In this document: piece by piece, positions 26,407 through 34,573 of the stretch
How positions within the stretch are numbered: the stretch's first letter is position 1
How the letters are laid out: every line of letters starts with the position of its first letter
Source: Pseudomonas sp. Au-Pse12
GTDB taxonomy: Bacteria > Pseudomonadota > Gammaproteobacteria > Pseudomonadales > Pseudomonadaceae
Assembly: GCF_021341665.1 (NCBI RefSeq)
Contig: NZ_JAJTTH010000004.1
Span: 310,001 to 374,000, forward strand
Length of the DNA: 64,000 nt
Direction of reading: 5' to 3'
Translations under genes and position numbers: made by a program
Notes under the pieces: generated by a model
The model's input: only the letters and a program-made list of their open reading frames with translations
Database searches by the model: none
What the model was told of the DNA's origin: nothing

Positions 26407-26918
26407 GCGCGTCTCCGGGAATCGGCAGGCACCACCCGCACATGGCCGGATTCCAGGTCCATGTCGGTTTGCAGCAGCAGGCGCAGGGGCATCGGCTGGG
26501 CCCAGAGATCGCCCTCGATCTCGAAGCTCAGGGCGTTGTGGTTCATTTCCCCGGGCGCGGTGCGCGCGCGAACCCGCAGGGTGCTGCGCAGGATGCGTGG
26601 TTCGAAGGTGGCGATGGCCTGGTGGATCAAGGCCTCCAGGGCCGGGATGTCGATGCTCGATGCGCTGTACCCGGCCAGGGCCGGCAGGCCGTAGTTGACC
26701 ACCGAAGTGCCGGCGGGCGTGTGCAGGGTGGCATCGGCTTCGAGCAGGGAAGTGGTGTTGAGCAGCCACGCCAGATCGCGCAGGACCGAGGCTTTGAGCT
26801 GGCTCAGGGACAGCACGCGTTTGTCCGGGCTTTCTTTCAGGTTGCCGGGTTCATCGTCGGTCAGACGATCCAGCAGGGAAGGTTGCAAGCGATCGCGGGC
26901 GGCGATGTCGGTTACCAA
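26403..26918 (-). CDS. tssE: T6SS baseplate protein TssE (gp25-like)
   Basis: A 171-residue gp25-like baseplate protein. The lysozyme-like gp25 fold is seen in [31 protein letters not shown] and [15 protein letters not shown]. The Phe-Glu-Pro-Arg (FEPRI) segment is the conserved core of the family. It begins with TTG at 26918, preceded by GGAG at good spacing; no better ATG lies near. It starts 160 bases after hcp; P. aeruginosa has tagJ in between, this genome does not. Confidence 0.92.
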   Translation of the reverse strand: MVTDIAARDRLQPSLLDRLTDDEPGNLKESPDKRVLSLSQLKASVLRDLAWLLNTTSLLEADATLHTPAGTSVVNYGLPALAGYSASSIDIPALEALIHQAIATFEPRILRSTLRVRARTAPGEMNHNALSFEIEGDLWAQPMPLRLLLQTDMDLESGHVRVVPADSRRRA

Positions 26919-27012
26919 AGGGTTCGCTCCAGGATCGGATGGCGCAGGCGTGACGTCACGAAAAGGGGCATAACCAAAGACTCACGGGGACGCGGTCCTG
27001 GCCAACCGTCCC

Positions 27013-27035
27013 CGCGTTGCGCCAGGCGCAACGCG
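27013..27035. repeat. Perfect hairpin between hcp and tssE
   Basis: Ten-base arms (CGCGTTGCGC / GCGCAACGCG) with a 3-base loop, 44 bases after the hcp stop. There is no T tract on the hcp strand, so it is more likely an mRNA 3'-end stabiliser or partial attenuator that keeps hcp output above that of tssE than a full terminator. Confidence 0.6.
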
Positions 27036-27078
27036 AGGGCCGGGTCGGTCGCGACCAGAGGGCCGCGACCGCAGCGGA

Positions 27079-27567
27079 TCAGCGCTTGGTGTTCGAGCGG
27101 ATGTTCCAGCCGTACTTGATCGGGCCGCCGTCCTTGGTGCCGTCGGCTTTCTGCGGCTGGTACTCGACCATCACCTGAGCGAAGTTCAGGGTGATGTTTT
27201 CGGTCAGGCGGTCATCGCTGCCCGAACCGCCGGTGCTCAGCGAAGTGATCAGCACTTCTTCCAGGTCGATGATCATGTACTCGACCTGGCTTTCGCCGCC
27301 GGCCTTGCGCACGGTCAGGCGCACCTTGTCGATGTGCTTGCCGCTGGAGCAATGCATCATCAGGTTCGGCGATGCCTTGTCGACGTACTTGGTCAGCGAC
27401 AGGTCCTGGATGTTCACCTTGCCCGCGCCGCCGCCACCGCCCACGTGCATGTTGCCGGACTGGGACATGCCCCAGCTCCAGTTCAGCACGTCGATCTCGT
27501 CCTTGTGGGCTTTGTCCATGGACTCGCCCTTGATGTCACCGATCTTGATGAAAATATCAACAGCCAT
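27079..27567 (-). CDS. hcp: T6SS tube protein Hcp
   Basis: A 162-residue Hcp1-type protein forming hexameric rings of the inner tube. The start MAVDIFIKIGDIKGESMD is the typical H1-type opening, followed by IDVLNWSWGMSQSG, VNIQDLSLTKYVDKASP and the end FAQVMVEYQPQKADG...KYGWNIRSN. The ATG at 27567 has GGGAG 5-6 bases upstream. Spaces of 117 and 160 bases separate it from tssC and tssE; each holds a hairpin, fitting separate control of this abundant protein. Confidence 0.97.
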   Translation of the reverse strand: MAVDIFIKIGDIKGESMDKAHKDEIDVLNWSWGMSQSGNMHVGGGGGAGKVNIQDLSLTKYVDKASPNLMMHCSSGKHIDKVRLTVRKAGGESQVEYMIIDLEEVLITSLSTGGSGSDDRLTENITLNFAQVMVEYQPQKADGTKDGGPIKYGWNIRSNTKR

Positions 27568-27627
27568 GTTTTCTCCCTGTGTGGCACTTGCCACGATGTT
27601 GATTCAGCTTCTGTCGCCGCTGCGCCA

Positions 27628-27656
27628 GGCCCTGGGGCCTCGCGCGGCCAGGGGCC
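27628..27656. repeat. GC-rich hairpin between tssC and hcp
   Basis: GGCCCTGG and CCAGGGGCC can pair with one bulged base around a 12-base loop. It lies between tssC and hcp, about 60 bases before the hcp start, and could be a processing or attenuation structure in the polycistronic message. Confidence 0.4.
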
Positions 27657-27684
27657 GCGACGACAGGTTTGAGTCGGTTATGGG

Positions 27685-29178
27685 TCAGGCGCCCTTGGCG
27701 GACGGCAGTTTGGATACCAGGCGCAGCGACACGGTCAGCCCTTCGAGCTGGTAGTGCGGGCGCAGGAAGAACTTCGAGTTGTAGTAGCCGGGGTTGCCTT
27801 CGACTTCCTCGACCACCACTTCCGCCGCGGCCAGCGGGTGCTGGGCCTTGGTGGTCTCGGTGGAGTGCGCCGGGTCACCGTCGACGTAGTTGAGGATCCA
27901 GTCCTGCAACCAGCGCTGCATCTCGTCCTTCTCTTTGAAGGAGCCGATCTTGTCGCGCACGATGCACTTCAGGTAATGGGCGAAGCGGCAGGTGGCGAAC
28001 AGGTACGGCAGGCGCGCGGCCAGGTTGGCGTTGGCGGTGGCGTCCGGGTCGTCGTATTCGGCCGGTTTCTGCAGCGACTGGGCGCCGATGAAGGCAGCGA
28101 AGTCGGTGTTCTTCTTGTGCAGCAGCGGCATGAAGCCGTTCTTCGCCAGTTCCGCTTCACGGCGGTCGGAGATGGCGATCTCGGTCGGGCACTTCATGTC
28201 CACGCCACCGTCGTCGGTGGGGAAGGTGTGGGCCGGGAGGTTTTCCACCTCGCCACCGGACTCCACGCCGCGGATCCGCGAGCACCAGCCGAAGTGCTTG
28301 AACGAGCGGTTGATGTTCACTGCCATGGCGTAGGCGGCGTTGGCCCAGGTGTACTTGGAGCTGTCGGCGCCGTCGGTGTTCTCTTCGAAGGCGAAGGCTT
28401 CCACCGGGTCGGTCTTGGCGCCATACGGCAGGCGCGCCAGGAAGCGCGGCATGGTCAGGCCGATGTAGCGCGAGTCTTCCGATTCACGCAGCGAACGCCA
28501 GCCGGCGTATTCCGGGGTGGTGAAGATCTTGGTCAGGTCGCGCGGGTTCGACAGTTCCTGCCACGAGCCCATGCCCATCACGGTCGGCGAAGCCGCGGCG
28601 ATGAACGGCGAGTGCATGGCGGCGCAGACTTTCGACAGCTCGCCCAGCAGCTCGACATCCGGTGGCGACTGGTCGAAGTAGTAGTCGCCCACCAGGCAGC
28701 CGTAAGGCTCGCCGCCGAACTGGCCGTATTCCTCTTCGTACATTTTCTTGAAGATCGGGCTCTGGTCCCAGGCCGTGCCCTTGAACTTCTTCAGGGTCTT
28801 GTGCAGCTCCGGCTTGGAGATGTTGAGCACGCGGATCTTCAGCTGCTCGTCGGTCTCGGTGTTGTTCACCAGGTAGTGCAGGCCGCGCCAGGCGCTTTCC
28901 AGCTTCTGGAATTCCGGGTGATGGATCACCTGGTTGACCTGGGCGGTGAGCTTGGCGTCGATGGCGGCGATGATCGACTCGATCGACTTGATCGCGTCAT
29001 TGGACACCAGGTCGGTTTGCGCCAGGGCTTGTTCGGCCAGGGTGCGCACCGCGGTTTCCACGGCTTCGCGCGCGCGCTCGGTCTTGGGCTTGAATTCCTG
29101 CAGCAGCAGCGAGGCGAACTCGCTGGCCTGCTCGGTGGCGCCGGGTTGCGCCTGATTGTCACGCATCAATTCGGTCAT
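27685..29178 (-). CDS. tssC: T6SS contractile sheath large subunit TssC
   Basis: A 497-residue VipB/EvpB protein that forms the sheath with TssB. Conserved parts: KLESAWRGLHYLV, EEEYGQFGGEPYGCLVGDYYFD, the SRYIGLTMPRFLARLPYG segment, and the C-terminal RPHYQLEGLTVSLRLVSKLP that forms the sheath handshake strands. The ATG at 29178 is 17 bases after tssB. Confidence 0.97.
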   Translation of the reverse strand: MTELMRDNQAQPGATEQASEFASLLLQEFKPKTERAREAVETAVRTLAEQALAQTDLVSNDAIKSIESIIAAIDAKLTAQVNQVIHHPEFQKLESAWRGLHYLVNNTETDEQLKIRVLNISKPELHKTLKKFKGTAWDQSPIFKKMYEEEYGQFGGEPYGCLVGDYYFDQSPPDVELLGELSKVCAAMHSPFIAAASPTVMGMGSWQELSNPRDLTKIFTTPEYAGWRSLRESEDSRYIGLTMPRFLARLPYGAKTDPVEAFAFEENTDGADSSKYTWANAAYAMAVNINRSFKHFGWCSRIRGVESGGEVENLPAHTFPTDDGGVDMKCPTEIAISDRREAELAKNGFMPLLHKKNTDFAAFIGAQSLQKPAEYDDPDATANANLAARLPYLFATCRFAHYLKCIVRDKIGSFKEKDEMQRWLQDWILNYVDGDPAHSTETTKAQHPLAAAEVVVEEVEGNPGYYNSKFFLRPHYQLEGLTVSLRLVSKLPSAKGA

Positions 29179-29194
29179 GATCGTTGGTCCTGAT

Positions 29195-29710
29195 TTACGC
29201 GTTCGGCTCGGAGTCAGCAGGCTTTGGCGCGCTCGCCAGGGCCTGGAGCAACGCCGGATCCTTGATGGCTTTCATGATGATTTCTTCAGCGCCGGTCTTG
29301 CCGTCCATGTAGGTCAGCAGGTTGGCCAGCTGGGTGCGGGCCTCCAGCAGCTGGTTCAGCGAGTCGACCTTGCGCGCCACGGCCGCCGGGCTGAAGTCGT
29401 CCATGCTCTCGAAGGTGATGTCCAAGCTCAGGTTGCCTTCGCCGGTCAGTTCGTTGGGCACGTGGAAGGCCACCCGAGGCTGCATGGCCTTGAGGCGCGA
29501 GTCGAAGTTGTCGACGTCGATTTCCAGGAACTTGCGATCGGCCACGGCGGCCAGAGGCTCAGCGGGCTTGCCGGCGAGGTCAGCCATCACGCCCATGACG
29601 AAGGGCAGCTGGACCTTTTTCTCGGCGCCGTAGAGTTCGACGTCGTACTCGATCTGCACCCGGGGCGCGCGGTTGCGCGCGATGAACTTTTGAGAACTTT
29701 GCTTCGCCAC
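29195..29710 (-). CDS. tssB: T6SS contractile sheath small subunit TssB
   Basis: A 171-residue VipA-family protein, partner of TssC in the sheath. It has SQKFIARNRAPRVQIEYDVE, LPFVMGVMADLAGKP, RKFLEIDVDNFD and the helical end ARTQLANLLTYMDGKTGAEE. It starts with GTG at 29710 with GGAG 7 bases upstream. In PAO1 the TagJ protein binds this subunit and helps recruit ClpV; here TagJ is absent, so recruitment would rest on TssC. Confidence 0.96.
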   Translation of the reverse strand: MAKQSSQKFIARNRAPRVQIEYDVELYGAEKKVQLPFVMGVMADLAGKPAEPLAAVADRKFLEIDVDNFDSRLKAMQPRVAFHVPNELTGEGNLSLDITFESMDDFSPAAVARKVDSLNQLLEARTQLANLLTYMDGKTGAEEIIMKAIKDPALLQALASAPKPADSEPNA

Positions 29711-29791
29711 GTTGTGCTCCTGGTCGCTGTTGCGACGGTGTTGGCGTCGGTCGGTGGTTGCCGCTGACGATACTGTTCGGCTGTTCCGCGG

Positions 29792-30811
29792 TTAGTCGGA
29801 TTCAGGGCCGCGCAGGTTTTCAAATTGGGACATGCCGTCCGGAATCAGATTGCGCACGATGGCCGCGAAATCGGCGTTGACCAGGTGCTTGGCCCGGTTG
29901 AGCAACACCGGCAGCGGGCTCGAAGGCTCGTGGCGGCTGTAATAGGCCAGCAGCCGGTCGAGGCTGCGCAACACGTCTTCACGGCTGTTGATCTCGCCGG
30001 AAATCCGCGTTGCGGCCGGCGCCACGGGCGCGTTGCCGGCCTCGTTCGCGGGGGCGTCGGCGGGTTCATCGGCCGGGCTGTCGCTGGTGTGCGGGGCGTG
30101 CTGGCCCAGCACCTGCAGCGCCAGGCGCAGCGGTTGCTTGAGGGCAGTGAGGTCCACGCCACTGGCGGAGCCCACGTGTTCGCTGACCTGCTTTTCGATG
30201 GCTTCGGCCGCCGAGCGGGCAGTGCTCAAGGCGTTGCGAATCGCTTCCAGGTGTTCGGGATCGCTGTCTTGCAGGGCGCCGGCCAGGTGGTCGGAACCCA
30301 GGCTTTCACCGGAGAAATGCTGCAGGCCGGCGGCGTTCAGCGCGGCCCGCACAGTCACCGGGCCGAAGGTCCGCGAGCGGGTCAGCTGGGCTTCGCGCAG
30401 CAGACCGATGGTGGTGTCGCAAGCCAGGCCGGCCAGGGCGTTGATGCGCACCGTGGGGTCGTTGTCGTCATCGGCGTCCAGGCGCGGATGCAGGTCCGCC
30501 CAGTAGTCCCGGAGCAAGCCGTCGATCAGTTCGAGGCTGGTGGCCAGGCCCGGCAGGCCTTCGAGGGCCAGGGTGCTCTGAACCAGAAAATGGGTGATGC
30601 GCAGGTCTTTGCTGCGCGCCAGCAGGTCCAGGCTCTGCTGCTGGATGCTGCGCCAGTCCGGCGGCTCGGCCGGCAGGATCGAGTCGCCCATGCTGCGCTC
30701 GGGCTGGCCTTGCGCGGCCCGCTCCAAGTGCAAGAAATCCGCGTCATATTCCAGGTCTTCGCCACAAGGCGAAGTTGCTGAAATCGCGGCGAGCAACATC
30801 GGTACATCCAC
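29792..30811 (-). CDS. tssA: T6SS sheath-assembly protein TssA
   Basis: A 339-residue TssA with the ImpA N-terminal domain (SATSPCGEDLEYDADFL, PPDWRSIQQQSLDLLARSKDL). It acts at the baseplate or sheath end during tube and sheath polymerisation. The C-terminal part (SREDVLRSLDRLLAYYSRHEPSSPLPVLLNRAK, split here) is the domain of the TssA1 type. It starts with GTG at 30811; an ATG at 30799 is the alternative. First gene of the leftward T6SS operon. Confidence 0.94.
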   Translation of the reverse strand: MDVPMLLAAISATSPCGEDLEYDADFLHLERAAQGQPERSMGDSILPAEPPDWRSIQQQSLDLLARSKDLRITHFLVQSTLALEGLPGLATSLELIDGLLRDYWADLHPRLDADDDNDPTVRINALAGLACDTTIGLLREAQLTRSRTFGPVTVRAALNAAGLQHFSGESLGSDHLAGALQDSDPEHLEAIRNALSTARSAAEAIEKQVSEHVGSASGVDLTALKQPLRLALQVLGQHAPHTSDSPADEPADAPANEAGNAPVAPAATRISGEINSREDVLRSLDRLLAYYSRHEPSSPLPVLLNRAKHLVNADFAAIVRNLIPDGMSQFENLRGPESD

Positions 30812-31203
30812 CTGGTTTGATCTCCCTATCAGCCTGCAGGACAGTCAGGCAATTAATGCACTAGTTGATTGTGAACTCGCGCACATTTCTTGGTTTATAT
30901 GGACTCATTGATACTAGTGAGCCATCATCCGTGTTCAAGAAGTTGTGCATTTTTGGTGTAGTAGTTGTGCCTTGTCAAGGTAAGCTATTCGCCCCCGATG
31001 ACAGTGTTATGTCGGCTTATTAGTTCCTTGACCGGCAAGTCAGATCGGGGCGGTGCGACAGGTCGTTTGTCATCTGTGTGGATCAAGATAGGCGATCATG
31101 CTGCGAACGGCGCTGTTTAAAGGATTTTTTGCGAGCTTTTCATTTTTTACGGAACTTTTTTACCTTTGCCGGTTCGCACGCGGAAGTACTGCAAGGAGGC
31201 GCA
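30812..31203. promoter_or_regulatory. Divergent control region between tssA and fha
   Basis: A 392-base AT-richer region with no gene, holding both operon promoters; I cannot place -10/-35 pairs with confidence. Toward fha there are four GGA motifs in 80 bases (31122, 31151, 31182, 31195, the last at the ribosome site). Toward tssA, minus-strand CACGGATG at 30933-30926 is a perfect core of the RsmA/CsrA consensus, and GGGAG occurs near the start. In P. aeruginosa RsmA represses the H1-T6SS, so the same control is likely here. Confidence 0.55.
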
Positions 31204-32640
31204 ATGTCGCTGTGTTTGACTATCACTAGTTATCACAAGATTACCCCTGGCCAATGCCCTGAGAAACTAATGGATCAGGGGATGATGGCAATTGGCCGTA
31301 GTTCCGATAATGACTGGGTACTTCCTGACCCCGAGCGCTTAGTTTCCGCGCGACACTGTGTCATCCAATACAAGGATGGCCGTTATTACTTGACCGATAA
31401 CAGCACTAATGGCGTGGAGTTAGTCCGTGCCGGTATTCGCATGCGCCGGGGTAGCAGCGAGCCTCTGGAAGATGGCGAGGTTATTCGCATTGGCGATTAT
31501 GAAATCAGCGCGCGCATCGATTTCAGCTTGAACCGTGCAGGTGCTGAACCCTTTTCCGGGGACAGCTCCAACAGTTTCGAGGCACTGATGGGGCGCCAGT
31601 TGGCGCCGCCGACGCCGATCGAGCCGATTTCCATGGCGCCGGTGGCGCATTTCCAGGGTGCTTCGGCCCAGGACACCTTTCCCGACCTGTTTGATTTCCT
31701 CACCCCGAGCGCGACCCCACCGGCCACGCAGCCGGACCACGTGCCGGCCGAGCAGCACGATTTCCGCCCGCCGACCCCGACTGCGGTGCCGCAGCCAGCG
31801 GCGCCCCAGGGTGGCGCGCTGATTCCGGAAGACTGGGACCTGTTCGCCGAGGCGCCGCGCAGCCCTGCGCCCGTGTTCGAGGTGCCGCCGGCGGTCGCGC
31901 CGCCCGTGGTGGTCCCGGCTCCGGCCCCGCTGGCCGACCCGGCGCCATTCAGCGCAGAACCTGTACAGCCACAGCCCCAGGCGCCCGCGGCCCCGGTGGT
32001 TGCCGAGGCCCCGCTGGCACCGGTCGCAGCGCCCGCGCCGGCGGTGCCCCAGCCCGACCTGCTGCAAGCCTTTCTGCGCGGCGCCGGGCTGGACCAGTTG
32101 CGCATCGACCCGCAGCAGGCCCAGGCGCAGATGGAAAGCCTGGGCCGCAGCTACCGGCTGATGGTCGAGGGCCTGATCGACGTATTGCGTGCCCGCAGCA
32201 GCCTCAAGGGCGAGTTCCGCATGCAGCAGACGATGATCCGCCCGGTGGAAAACAACCCGCTGAAATTCGCCCCCAATGTCGACGAGGCGATGCTCCTGCT
32301 GTTGCGTCACAGCAACCAGGCGTTCATGGCCCCGGACCAGGCGGTGCGGGACAGTTTCGATGACCTGCGGGCCCACCAGCTGGCGGTCATGGCCGGTGTG
32401 GAAGCGGCCATCAAGCACTTGCTGGGGCGCTTCGAGCCCGCCGAACTGGAAGCGCGCATGGCCCGCCCCGGCGGCCTGGGCAACCTGTTCAGCGGTTCGC
32501 GCCAGGCGCAGAACTGGCAGCAGTTCACCGCGCTCTACAAGCAGATTTCCCAAGAGGCCCAGGACGATTTCCAGGACCTCTTCGGGCGCGAGTTCAGCCG
32601 CGCCTACGAAGAACACACTCACCGGCTGCGCCGTTCCTGA
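31204..32640 (+). CDS. fha1: T6SS FHA-domain scaffold protein (Fha1/TagH)
   Basis: A 478-residue cytoplasmic protein. The FHA domain (about 1-100) has GRSSDNDWVLPD, SARHCVIQY and NSTNGVEL, the residues that bind phosphothreonine; in P. aeruginosa PpkA phosphorylates Fha1 itself. A Pro/Ala-rich linker (about 170-280) is followed by the TagH C-terminal domain with LLQAFLRGAGLD..., SLKGEFRMQQTMIRP, NPLKFAPNVDEAM and FQDLFGREFSRAYEEH. The ATG at 31204 has AAGGAGG 7 bases before it; the frame from 31078 adds an unrelated tail. Confidence 0.95.
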   Translation: MSLCLTITSYHKITPGQCPEKLMDQGMMAIGRSSDNDWVLPDPERLVSARHCVIQYKDGRYYLTDNSTNGVELVRAGIRMRRGSSEPLEDGEVIRIGDYEISARIDFSLNRAGAEPFSGDSSNSFEALMGRQLAPPTPIEPISMAPVAHFQGASAQDTFPDLFDFLTPSATPPATQPDHVPAEQHDFRPPTPTAVPQPAAPQGGALIPEDWDLFAEAPRSPAPVFEVPPAVAPPVVVPAPAPLADPAPFSAEPVQPQPQAPAAPVVAEAPLAPVAAPAPAVPQPDLLQAFLRGAGLDQLRIDPQQAQAQMESLGRSYRLMVEGLIDVLRARSSLKGEFRMQQTMIRPVENNPLKFAPNVDEAMLLLLRHSNQAFMAPDQAVRDSFDDLRAHQLAVMAGVEAAIKHLLGRFEPAELEARMARPGGLGNLFSGSRQAQNWQQFTALYKQISQEAQDDFQDLFGREFSRAYEEHTHRLRRS

Positions 32641-32704
32641 GCGAACCGGGAACACCCCAGACACACGGATACACGGACAGCTGATACGTCATTGAGGACG
32701 CAGG

Positions 32705-33214
32705 ATGATTCAACGATTGCTGACATTGGTCGCCATGCTGGTACTGGCGGCCTGTGCCAAGGACGCCCCGGCGCCTGCCGAGCCGGCCAAGGAGCCCCAG
32801 CCGGGCGCCACCACCGTGGAGCTGCATTTCCAGGCCGTGGCCGGGCTCAACCCCGGGCCTGATGGCCAGGGCACGCCCGTGCGGGTGCGGATCTTCGAGC
32901 TGAAGAATCCGGCCACCTTCATGCGCGCCGACTACTTCGCCCTGGCGGAGCGGGCCCCGGCCACCCTCGGCCCGGACCTGATCGACCAGGACGAAGTGCT
33001 GGTCAAGCCCGGCGACCAGTTCACCCTCAAGCGCGCCCTGGACCCGGCCACGCGTCAGCTAGGCCTGCTGGTGGGGTATCGCGAAGTGGACCAGGCCCTG
33101 TGGCGGGTTGGGGTCAACACCGCGCAGCGCCTGAGCAACCAGTATCAGATCGTCCTCGACGTCCGCGCGGTCAGCGCCGAGCTCGTGGCATCCCCATCCA
33201 GCCCTGCCCAATAG
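32705..33214 (+). CDS. tssJ: T6SS outer-membrane lipoprotein TssJ
   Basis: A 169-residue lipoprotein with a signal peptide ending in the lipobox LAAC (Cys at residue 16). The mature part is the TssJ beta-sandwich with VRVRIFELKNPATFMRADYFAL and GLLVGYREVDQALWRV. It anchors the T6SS membrane complex to the outer membrane and binds TssM. An AGGACGCAGG ribosome region precedes the ATG. Confidence 0.95.
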   Translation: MIQRLLTLVAMLVLAACAKDAPAPAEPAKEPQPGATTVELHFQAVAGLNPGPDGQGTPVRVRIFELKNPATFMRADYFALAERAPATLGPDLIDQDEVLVKPGDQFTLKRALDPATRQLGLLVGYREVDQALWRVGVNTAQRLSNQYQIVLDVRAVSAELVASPSSPAQ

Positions 33215-33229
33215 GCAATCGGAGCAACC

Positions 33230-34567
33230 ATGTCCTGGAACAATCGCGTGGTCTGGTCGGAAGGCATGTTCATTGGAACCCAGCACTTCCAGCAGCATGA
33301 CCGTTACCTGGAAAACCTCATCGACGCCCGCAGCCGCCCGCTGTCCGCCGGGGCCTGGGGTTTCTCCGAGCTGCGTATCGATCAGGGCCTGCTGGCCCAG
33401 GGCAAGCTGGCGATTGTCAGCGCCCGTGGCCTGCTGCCCGATGGCACGCCGTTCAACATTCCCCATGACGACCTGGCGCCGAGCCCGCTGAGCATCGACG
33501 ACAGCCTGCGCGACGGCCTGGTGTACCTGGCGCTGCCGCTCAAGCGCGCCGGTGCCCGGGATACCGTGGACGAAGGCGAGGAATTGGGCGGCGCCCGCTA
33601 CCTGAGCCAGGTACGCGAAGTGCGTGACGACAACGCGCCTTTCGAAAACCGCGCGCCGGTGGCCGTGGGGTCCCGCGCCCTGCGCCTGCTCACCGCGCAG
33701 GACGGCTTGAGCGACTACGCCGCCGTCGGCGTGGTGCGGATCAAGGAAAAGCGCGCCGACCGTGCCCTGGTGCTGGATGACAGCTACATCCCGCCGCTGC
33801 TGGACGTGGCCGCATCCAAGCCGCTGAACGCCTTTCGCAGCGAGCTGCTGGGCCTGCTGCACCAGCGTGGCGAGGCCCTGGCCGGGCGCGTGGTGGCGTC
33901 GGGCGCCGGCGGTGCTTCGGAAATTGCCGACTTCATGCTCCTGCAATTGGTCAACCGCGCCCAGCCGCTGGTCAGCCACCTGAACCAGATCAGCCCGCTG
34001 CACCCGGAGCGCTTGTACAGCGAGCTGGTGAGCCTGGCCGGCGAATTCTCGACCTTCTCCAATACCACTGCCCGACGCCCCGCGGAATACCCGCAGTACC
34101 AGCACGATGAACTGGCCCTGAGCTTCGCTCCGGTGATGCAGGCCCTGCGCGAAGCGCTGTCGATGCTGATCGACAGCAAGGCGACGCCGATCCCGATCGT
34201 CGAGAAAGCCTACGGCGTGCACGTGGCGATGCTCGCCGACCGCACCTTGCTGGAGAGCGCCAGCTTCATCCTGGTGGTGCGCGCCGATGTGCCCGGGGAA
34301 ACCCTGCGCGGGCGTTTCGCCCAGCAGAGCAAGGTCGGTTCGGTGGAGCACATCCGTGATCTGGTCAACCTGCAGCTGCCGGGCATTGGCCTGCTGCCGT
34401 TGCCGGTGGCGCCACGGCAACTGCCGTATCACGCCGGCTCGACCTACTACGAGCTCGACCGTGGCAGCGAGCACTGGAAGCAACTGGTTCATTCCGGCGG
34501 CTTCGCGTTCCACGTCGCCGGGGAATTCCCGGGCTTGAACCTGGCCTTCTGGGCCATTCGAGGATAA
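33230..34567 (+). CDS. tssK: T6SS baseplate-membrane connector TssK
   Basis: A 445-residue VasE/ImpJ protein that links the baseplate to TssL/TssM. Typical start: MSWNNRVVWSEGMFIGTQHF, then QQHDRYLENLIDAR; the conserved region DFMLLQLVNRAQPLVSHL and ERLYSELVSLAGE follow, with the end GFAFHVAGEFPGLNLAFWAI. It starts 15 bases after tssJ with CGGAG close to the ATG. Confidence 0.96.
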   Translation: MSWNNRVVWSEGMFIGTQHFQQHDRYLENLIDARSRPLSAGAWGFSELRIDQGLLAQGKLAIVSARGLLPDGTPFNIPHDDLAPSPLSIDDSLRDGLVYLALPLKRAGARDTVDEGEELGGARYLSQVREVRDDNAPFENRAPVAVGSRALRLLTAQDGLSDYAAVGVVRIKEKRADRALVLDDSYIPPLLDVAASKPLNAFRSELLGLLHQRGEALAGRVVASGAGGASEIADFMLLQLVNRAQPLVSHLNQISPLHPERLYSELVSLAGEFSTFSNTTARRPAEYPQYQHDELALSFAPVMQALREALSMLIDSKATPIPIVEKAYGVHVAMLADRTLLESASFILVVRADVPGETLRGRFAQQSKVGSVEHIRDLVNLQLPGIGLLPLPVAPRQLPYHAGSTYYELDRGSEHWKQLVHSGGFAFHVAGEFPGLNLAFWAIRG

Positions 34568-34573
34568 GTCGCG

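Noticed and set aside
31078..31203. GTG start extending the FHA protein by 42 residues
   Set aside because: The extension is unrelated to FHA proteins, and AAGGAGG sits right before the ATG at 31204.
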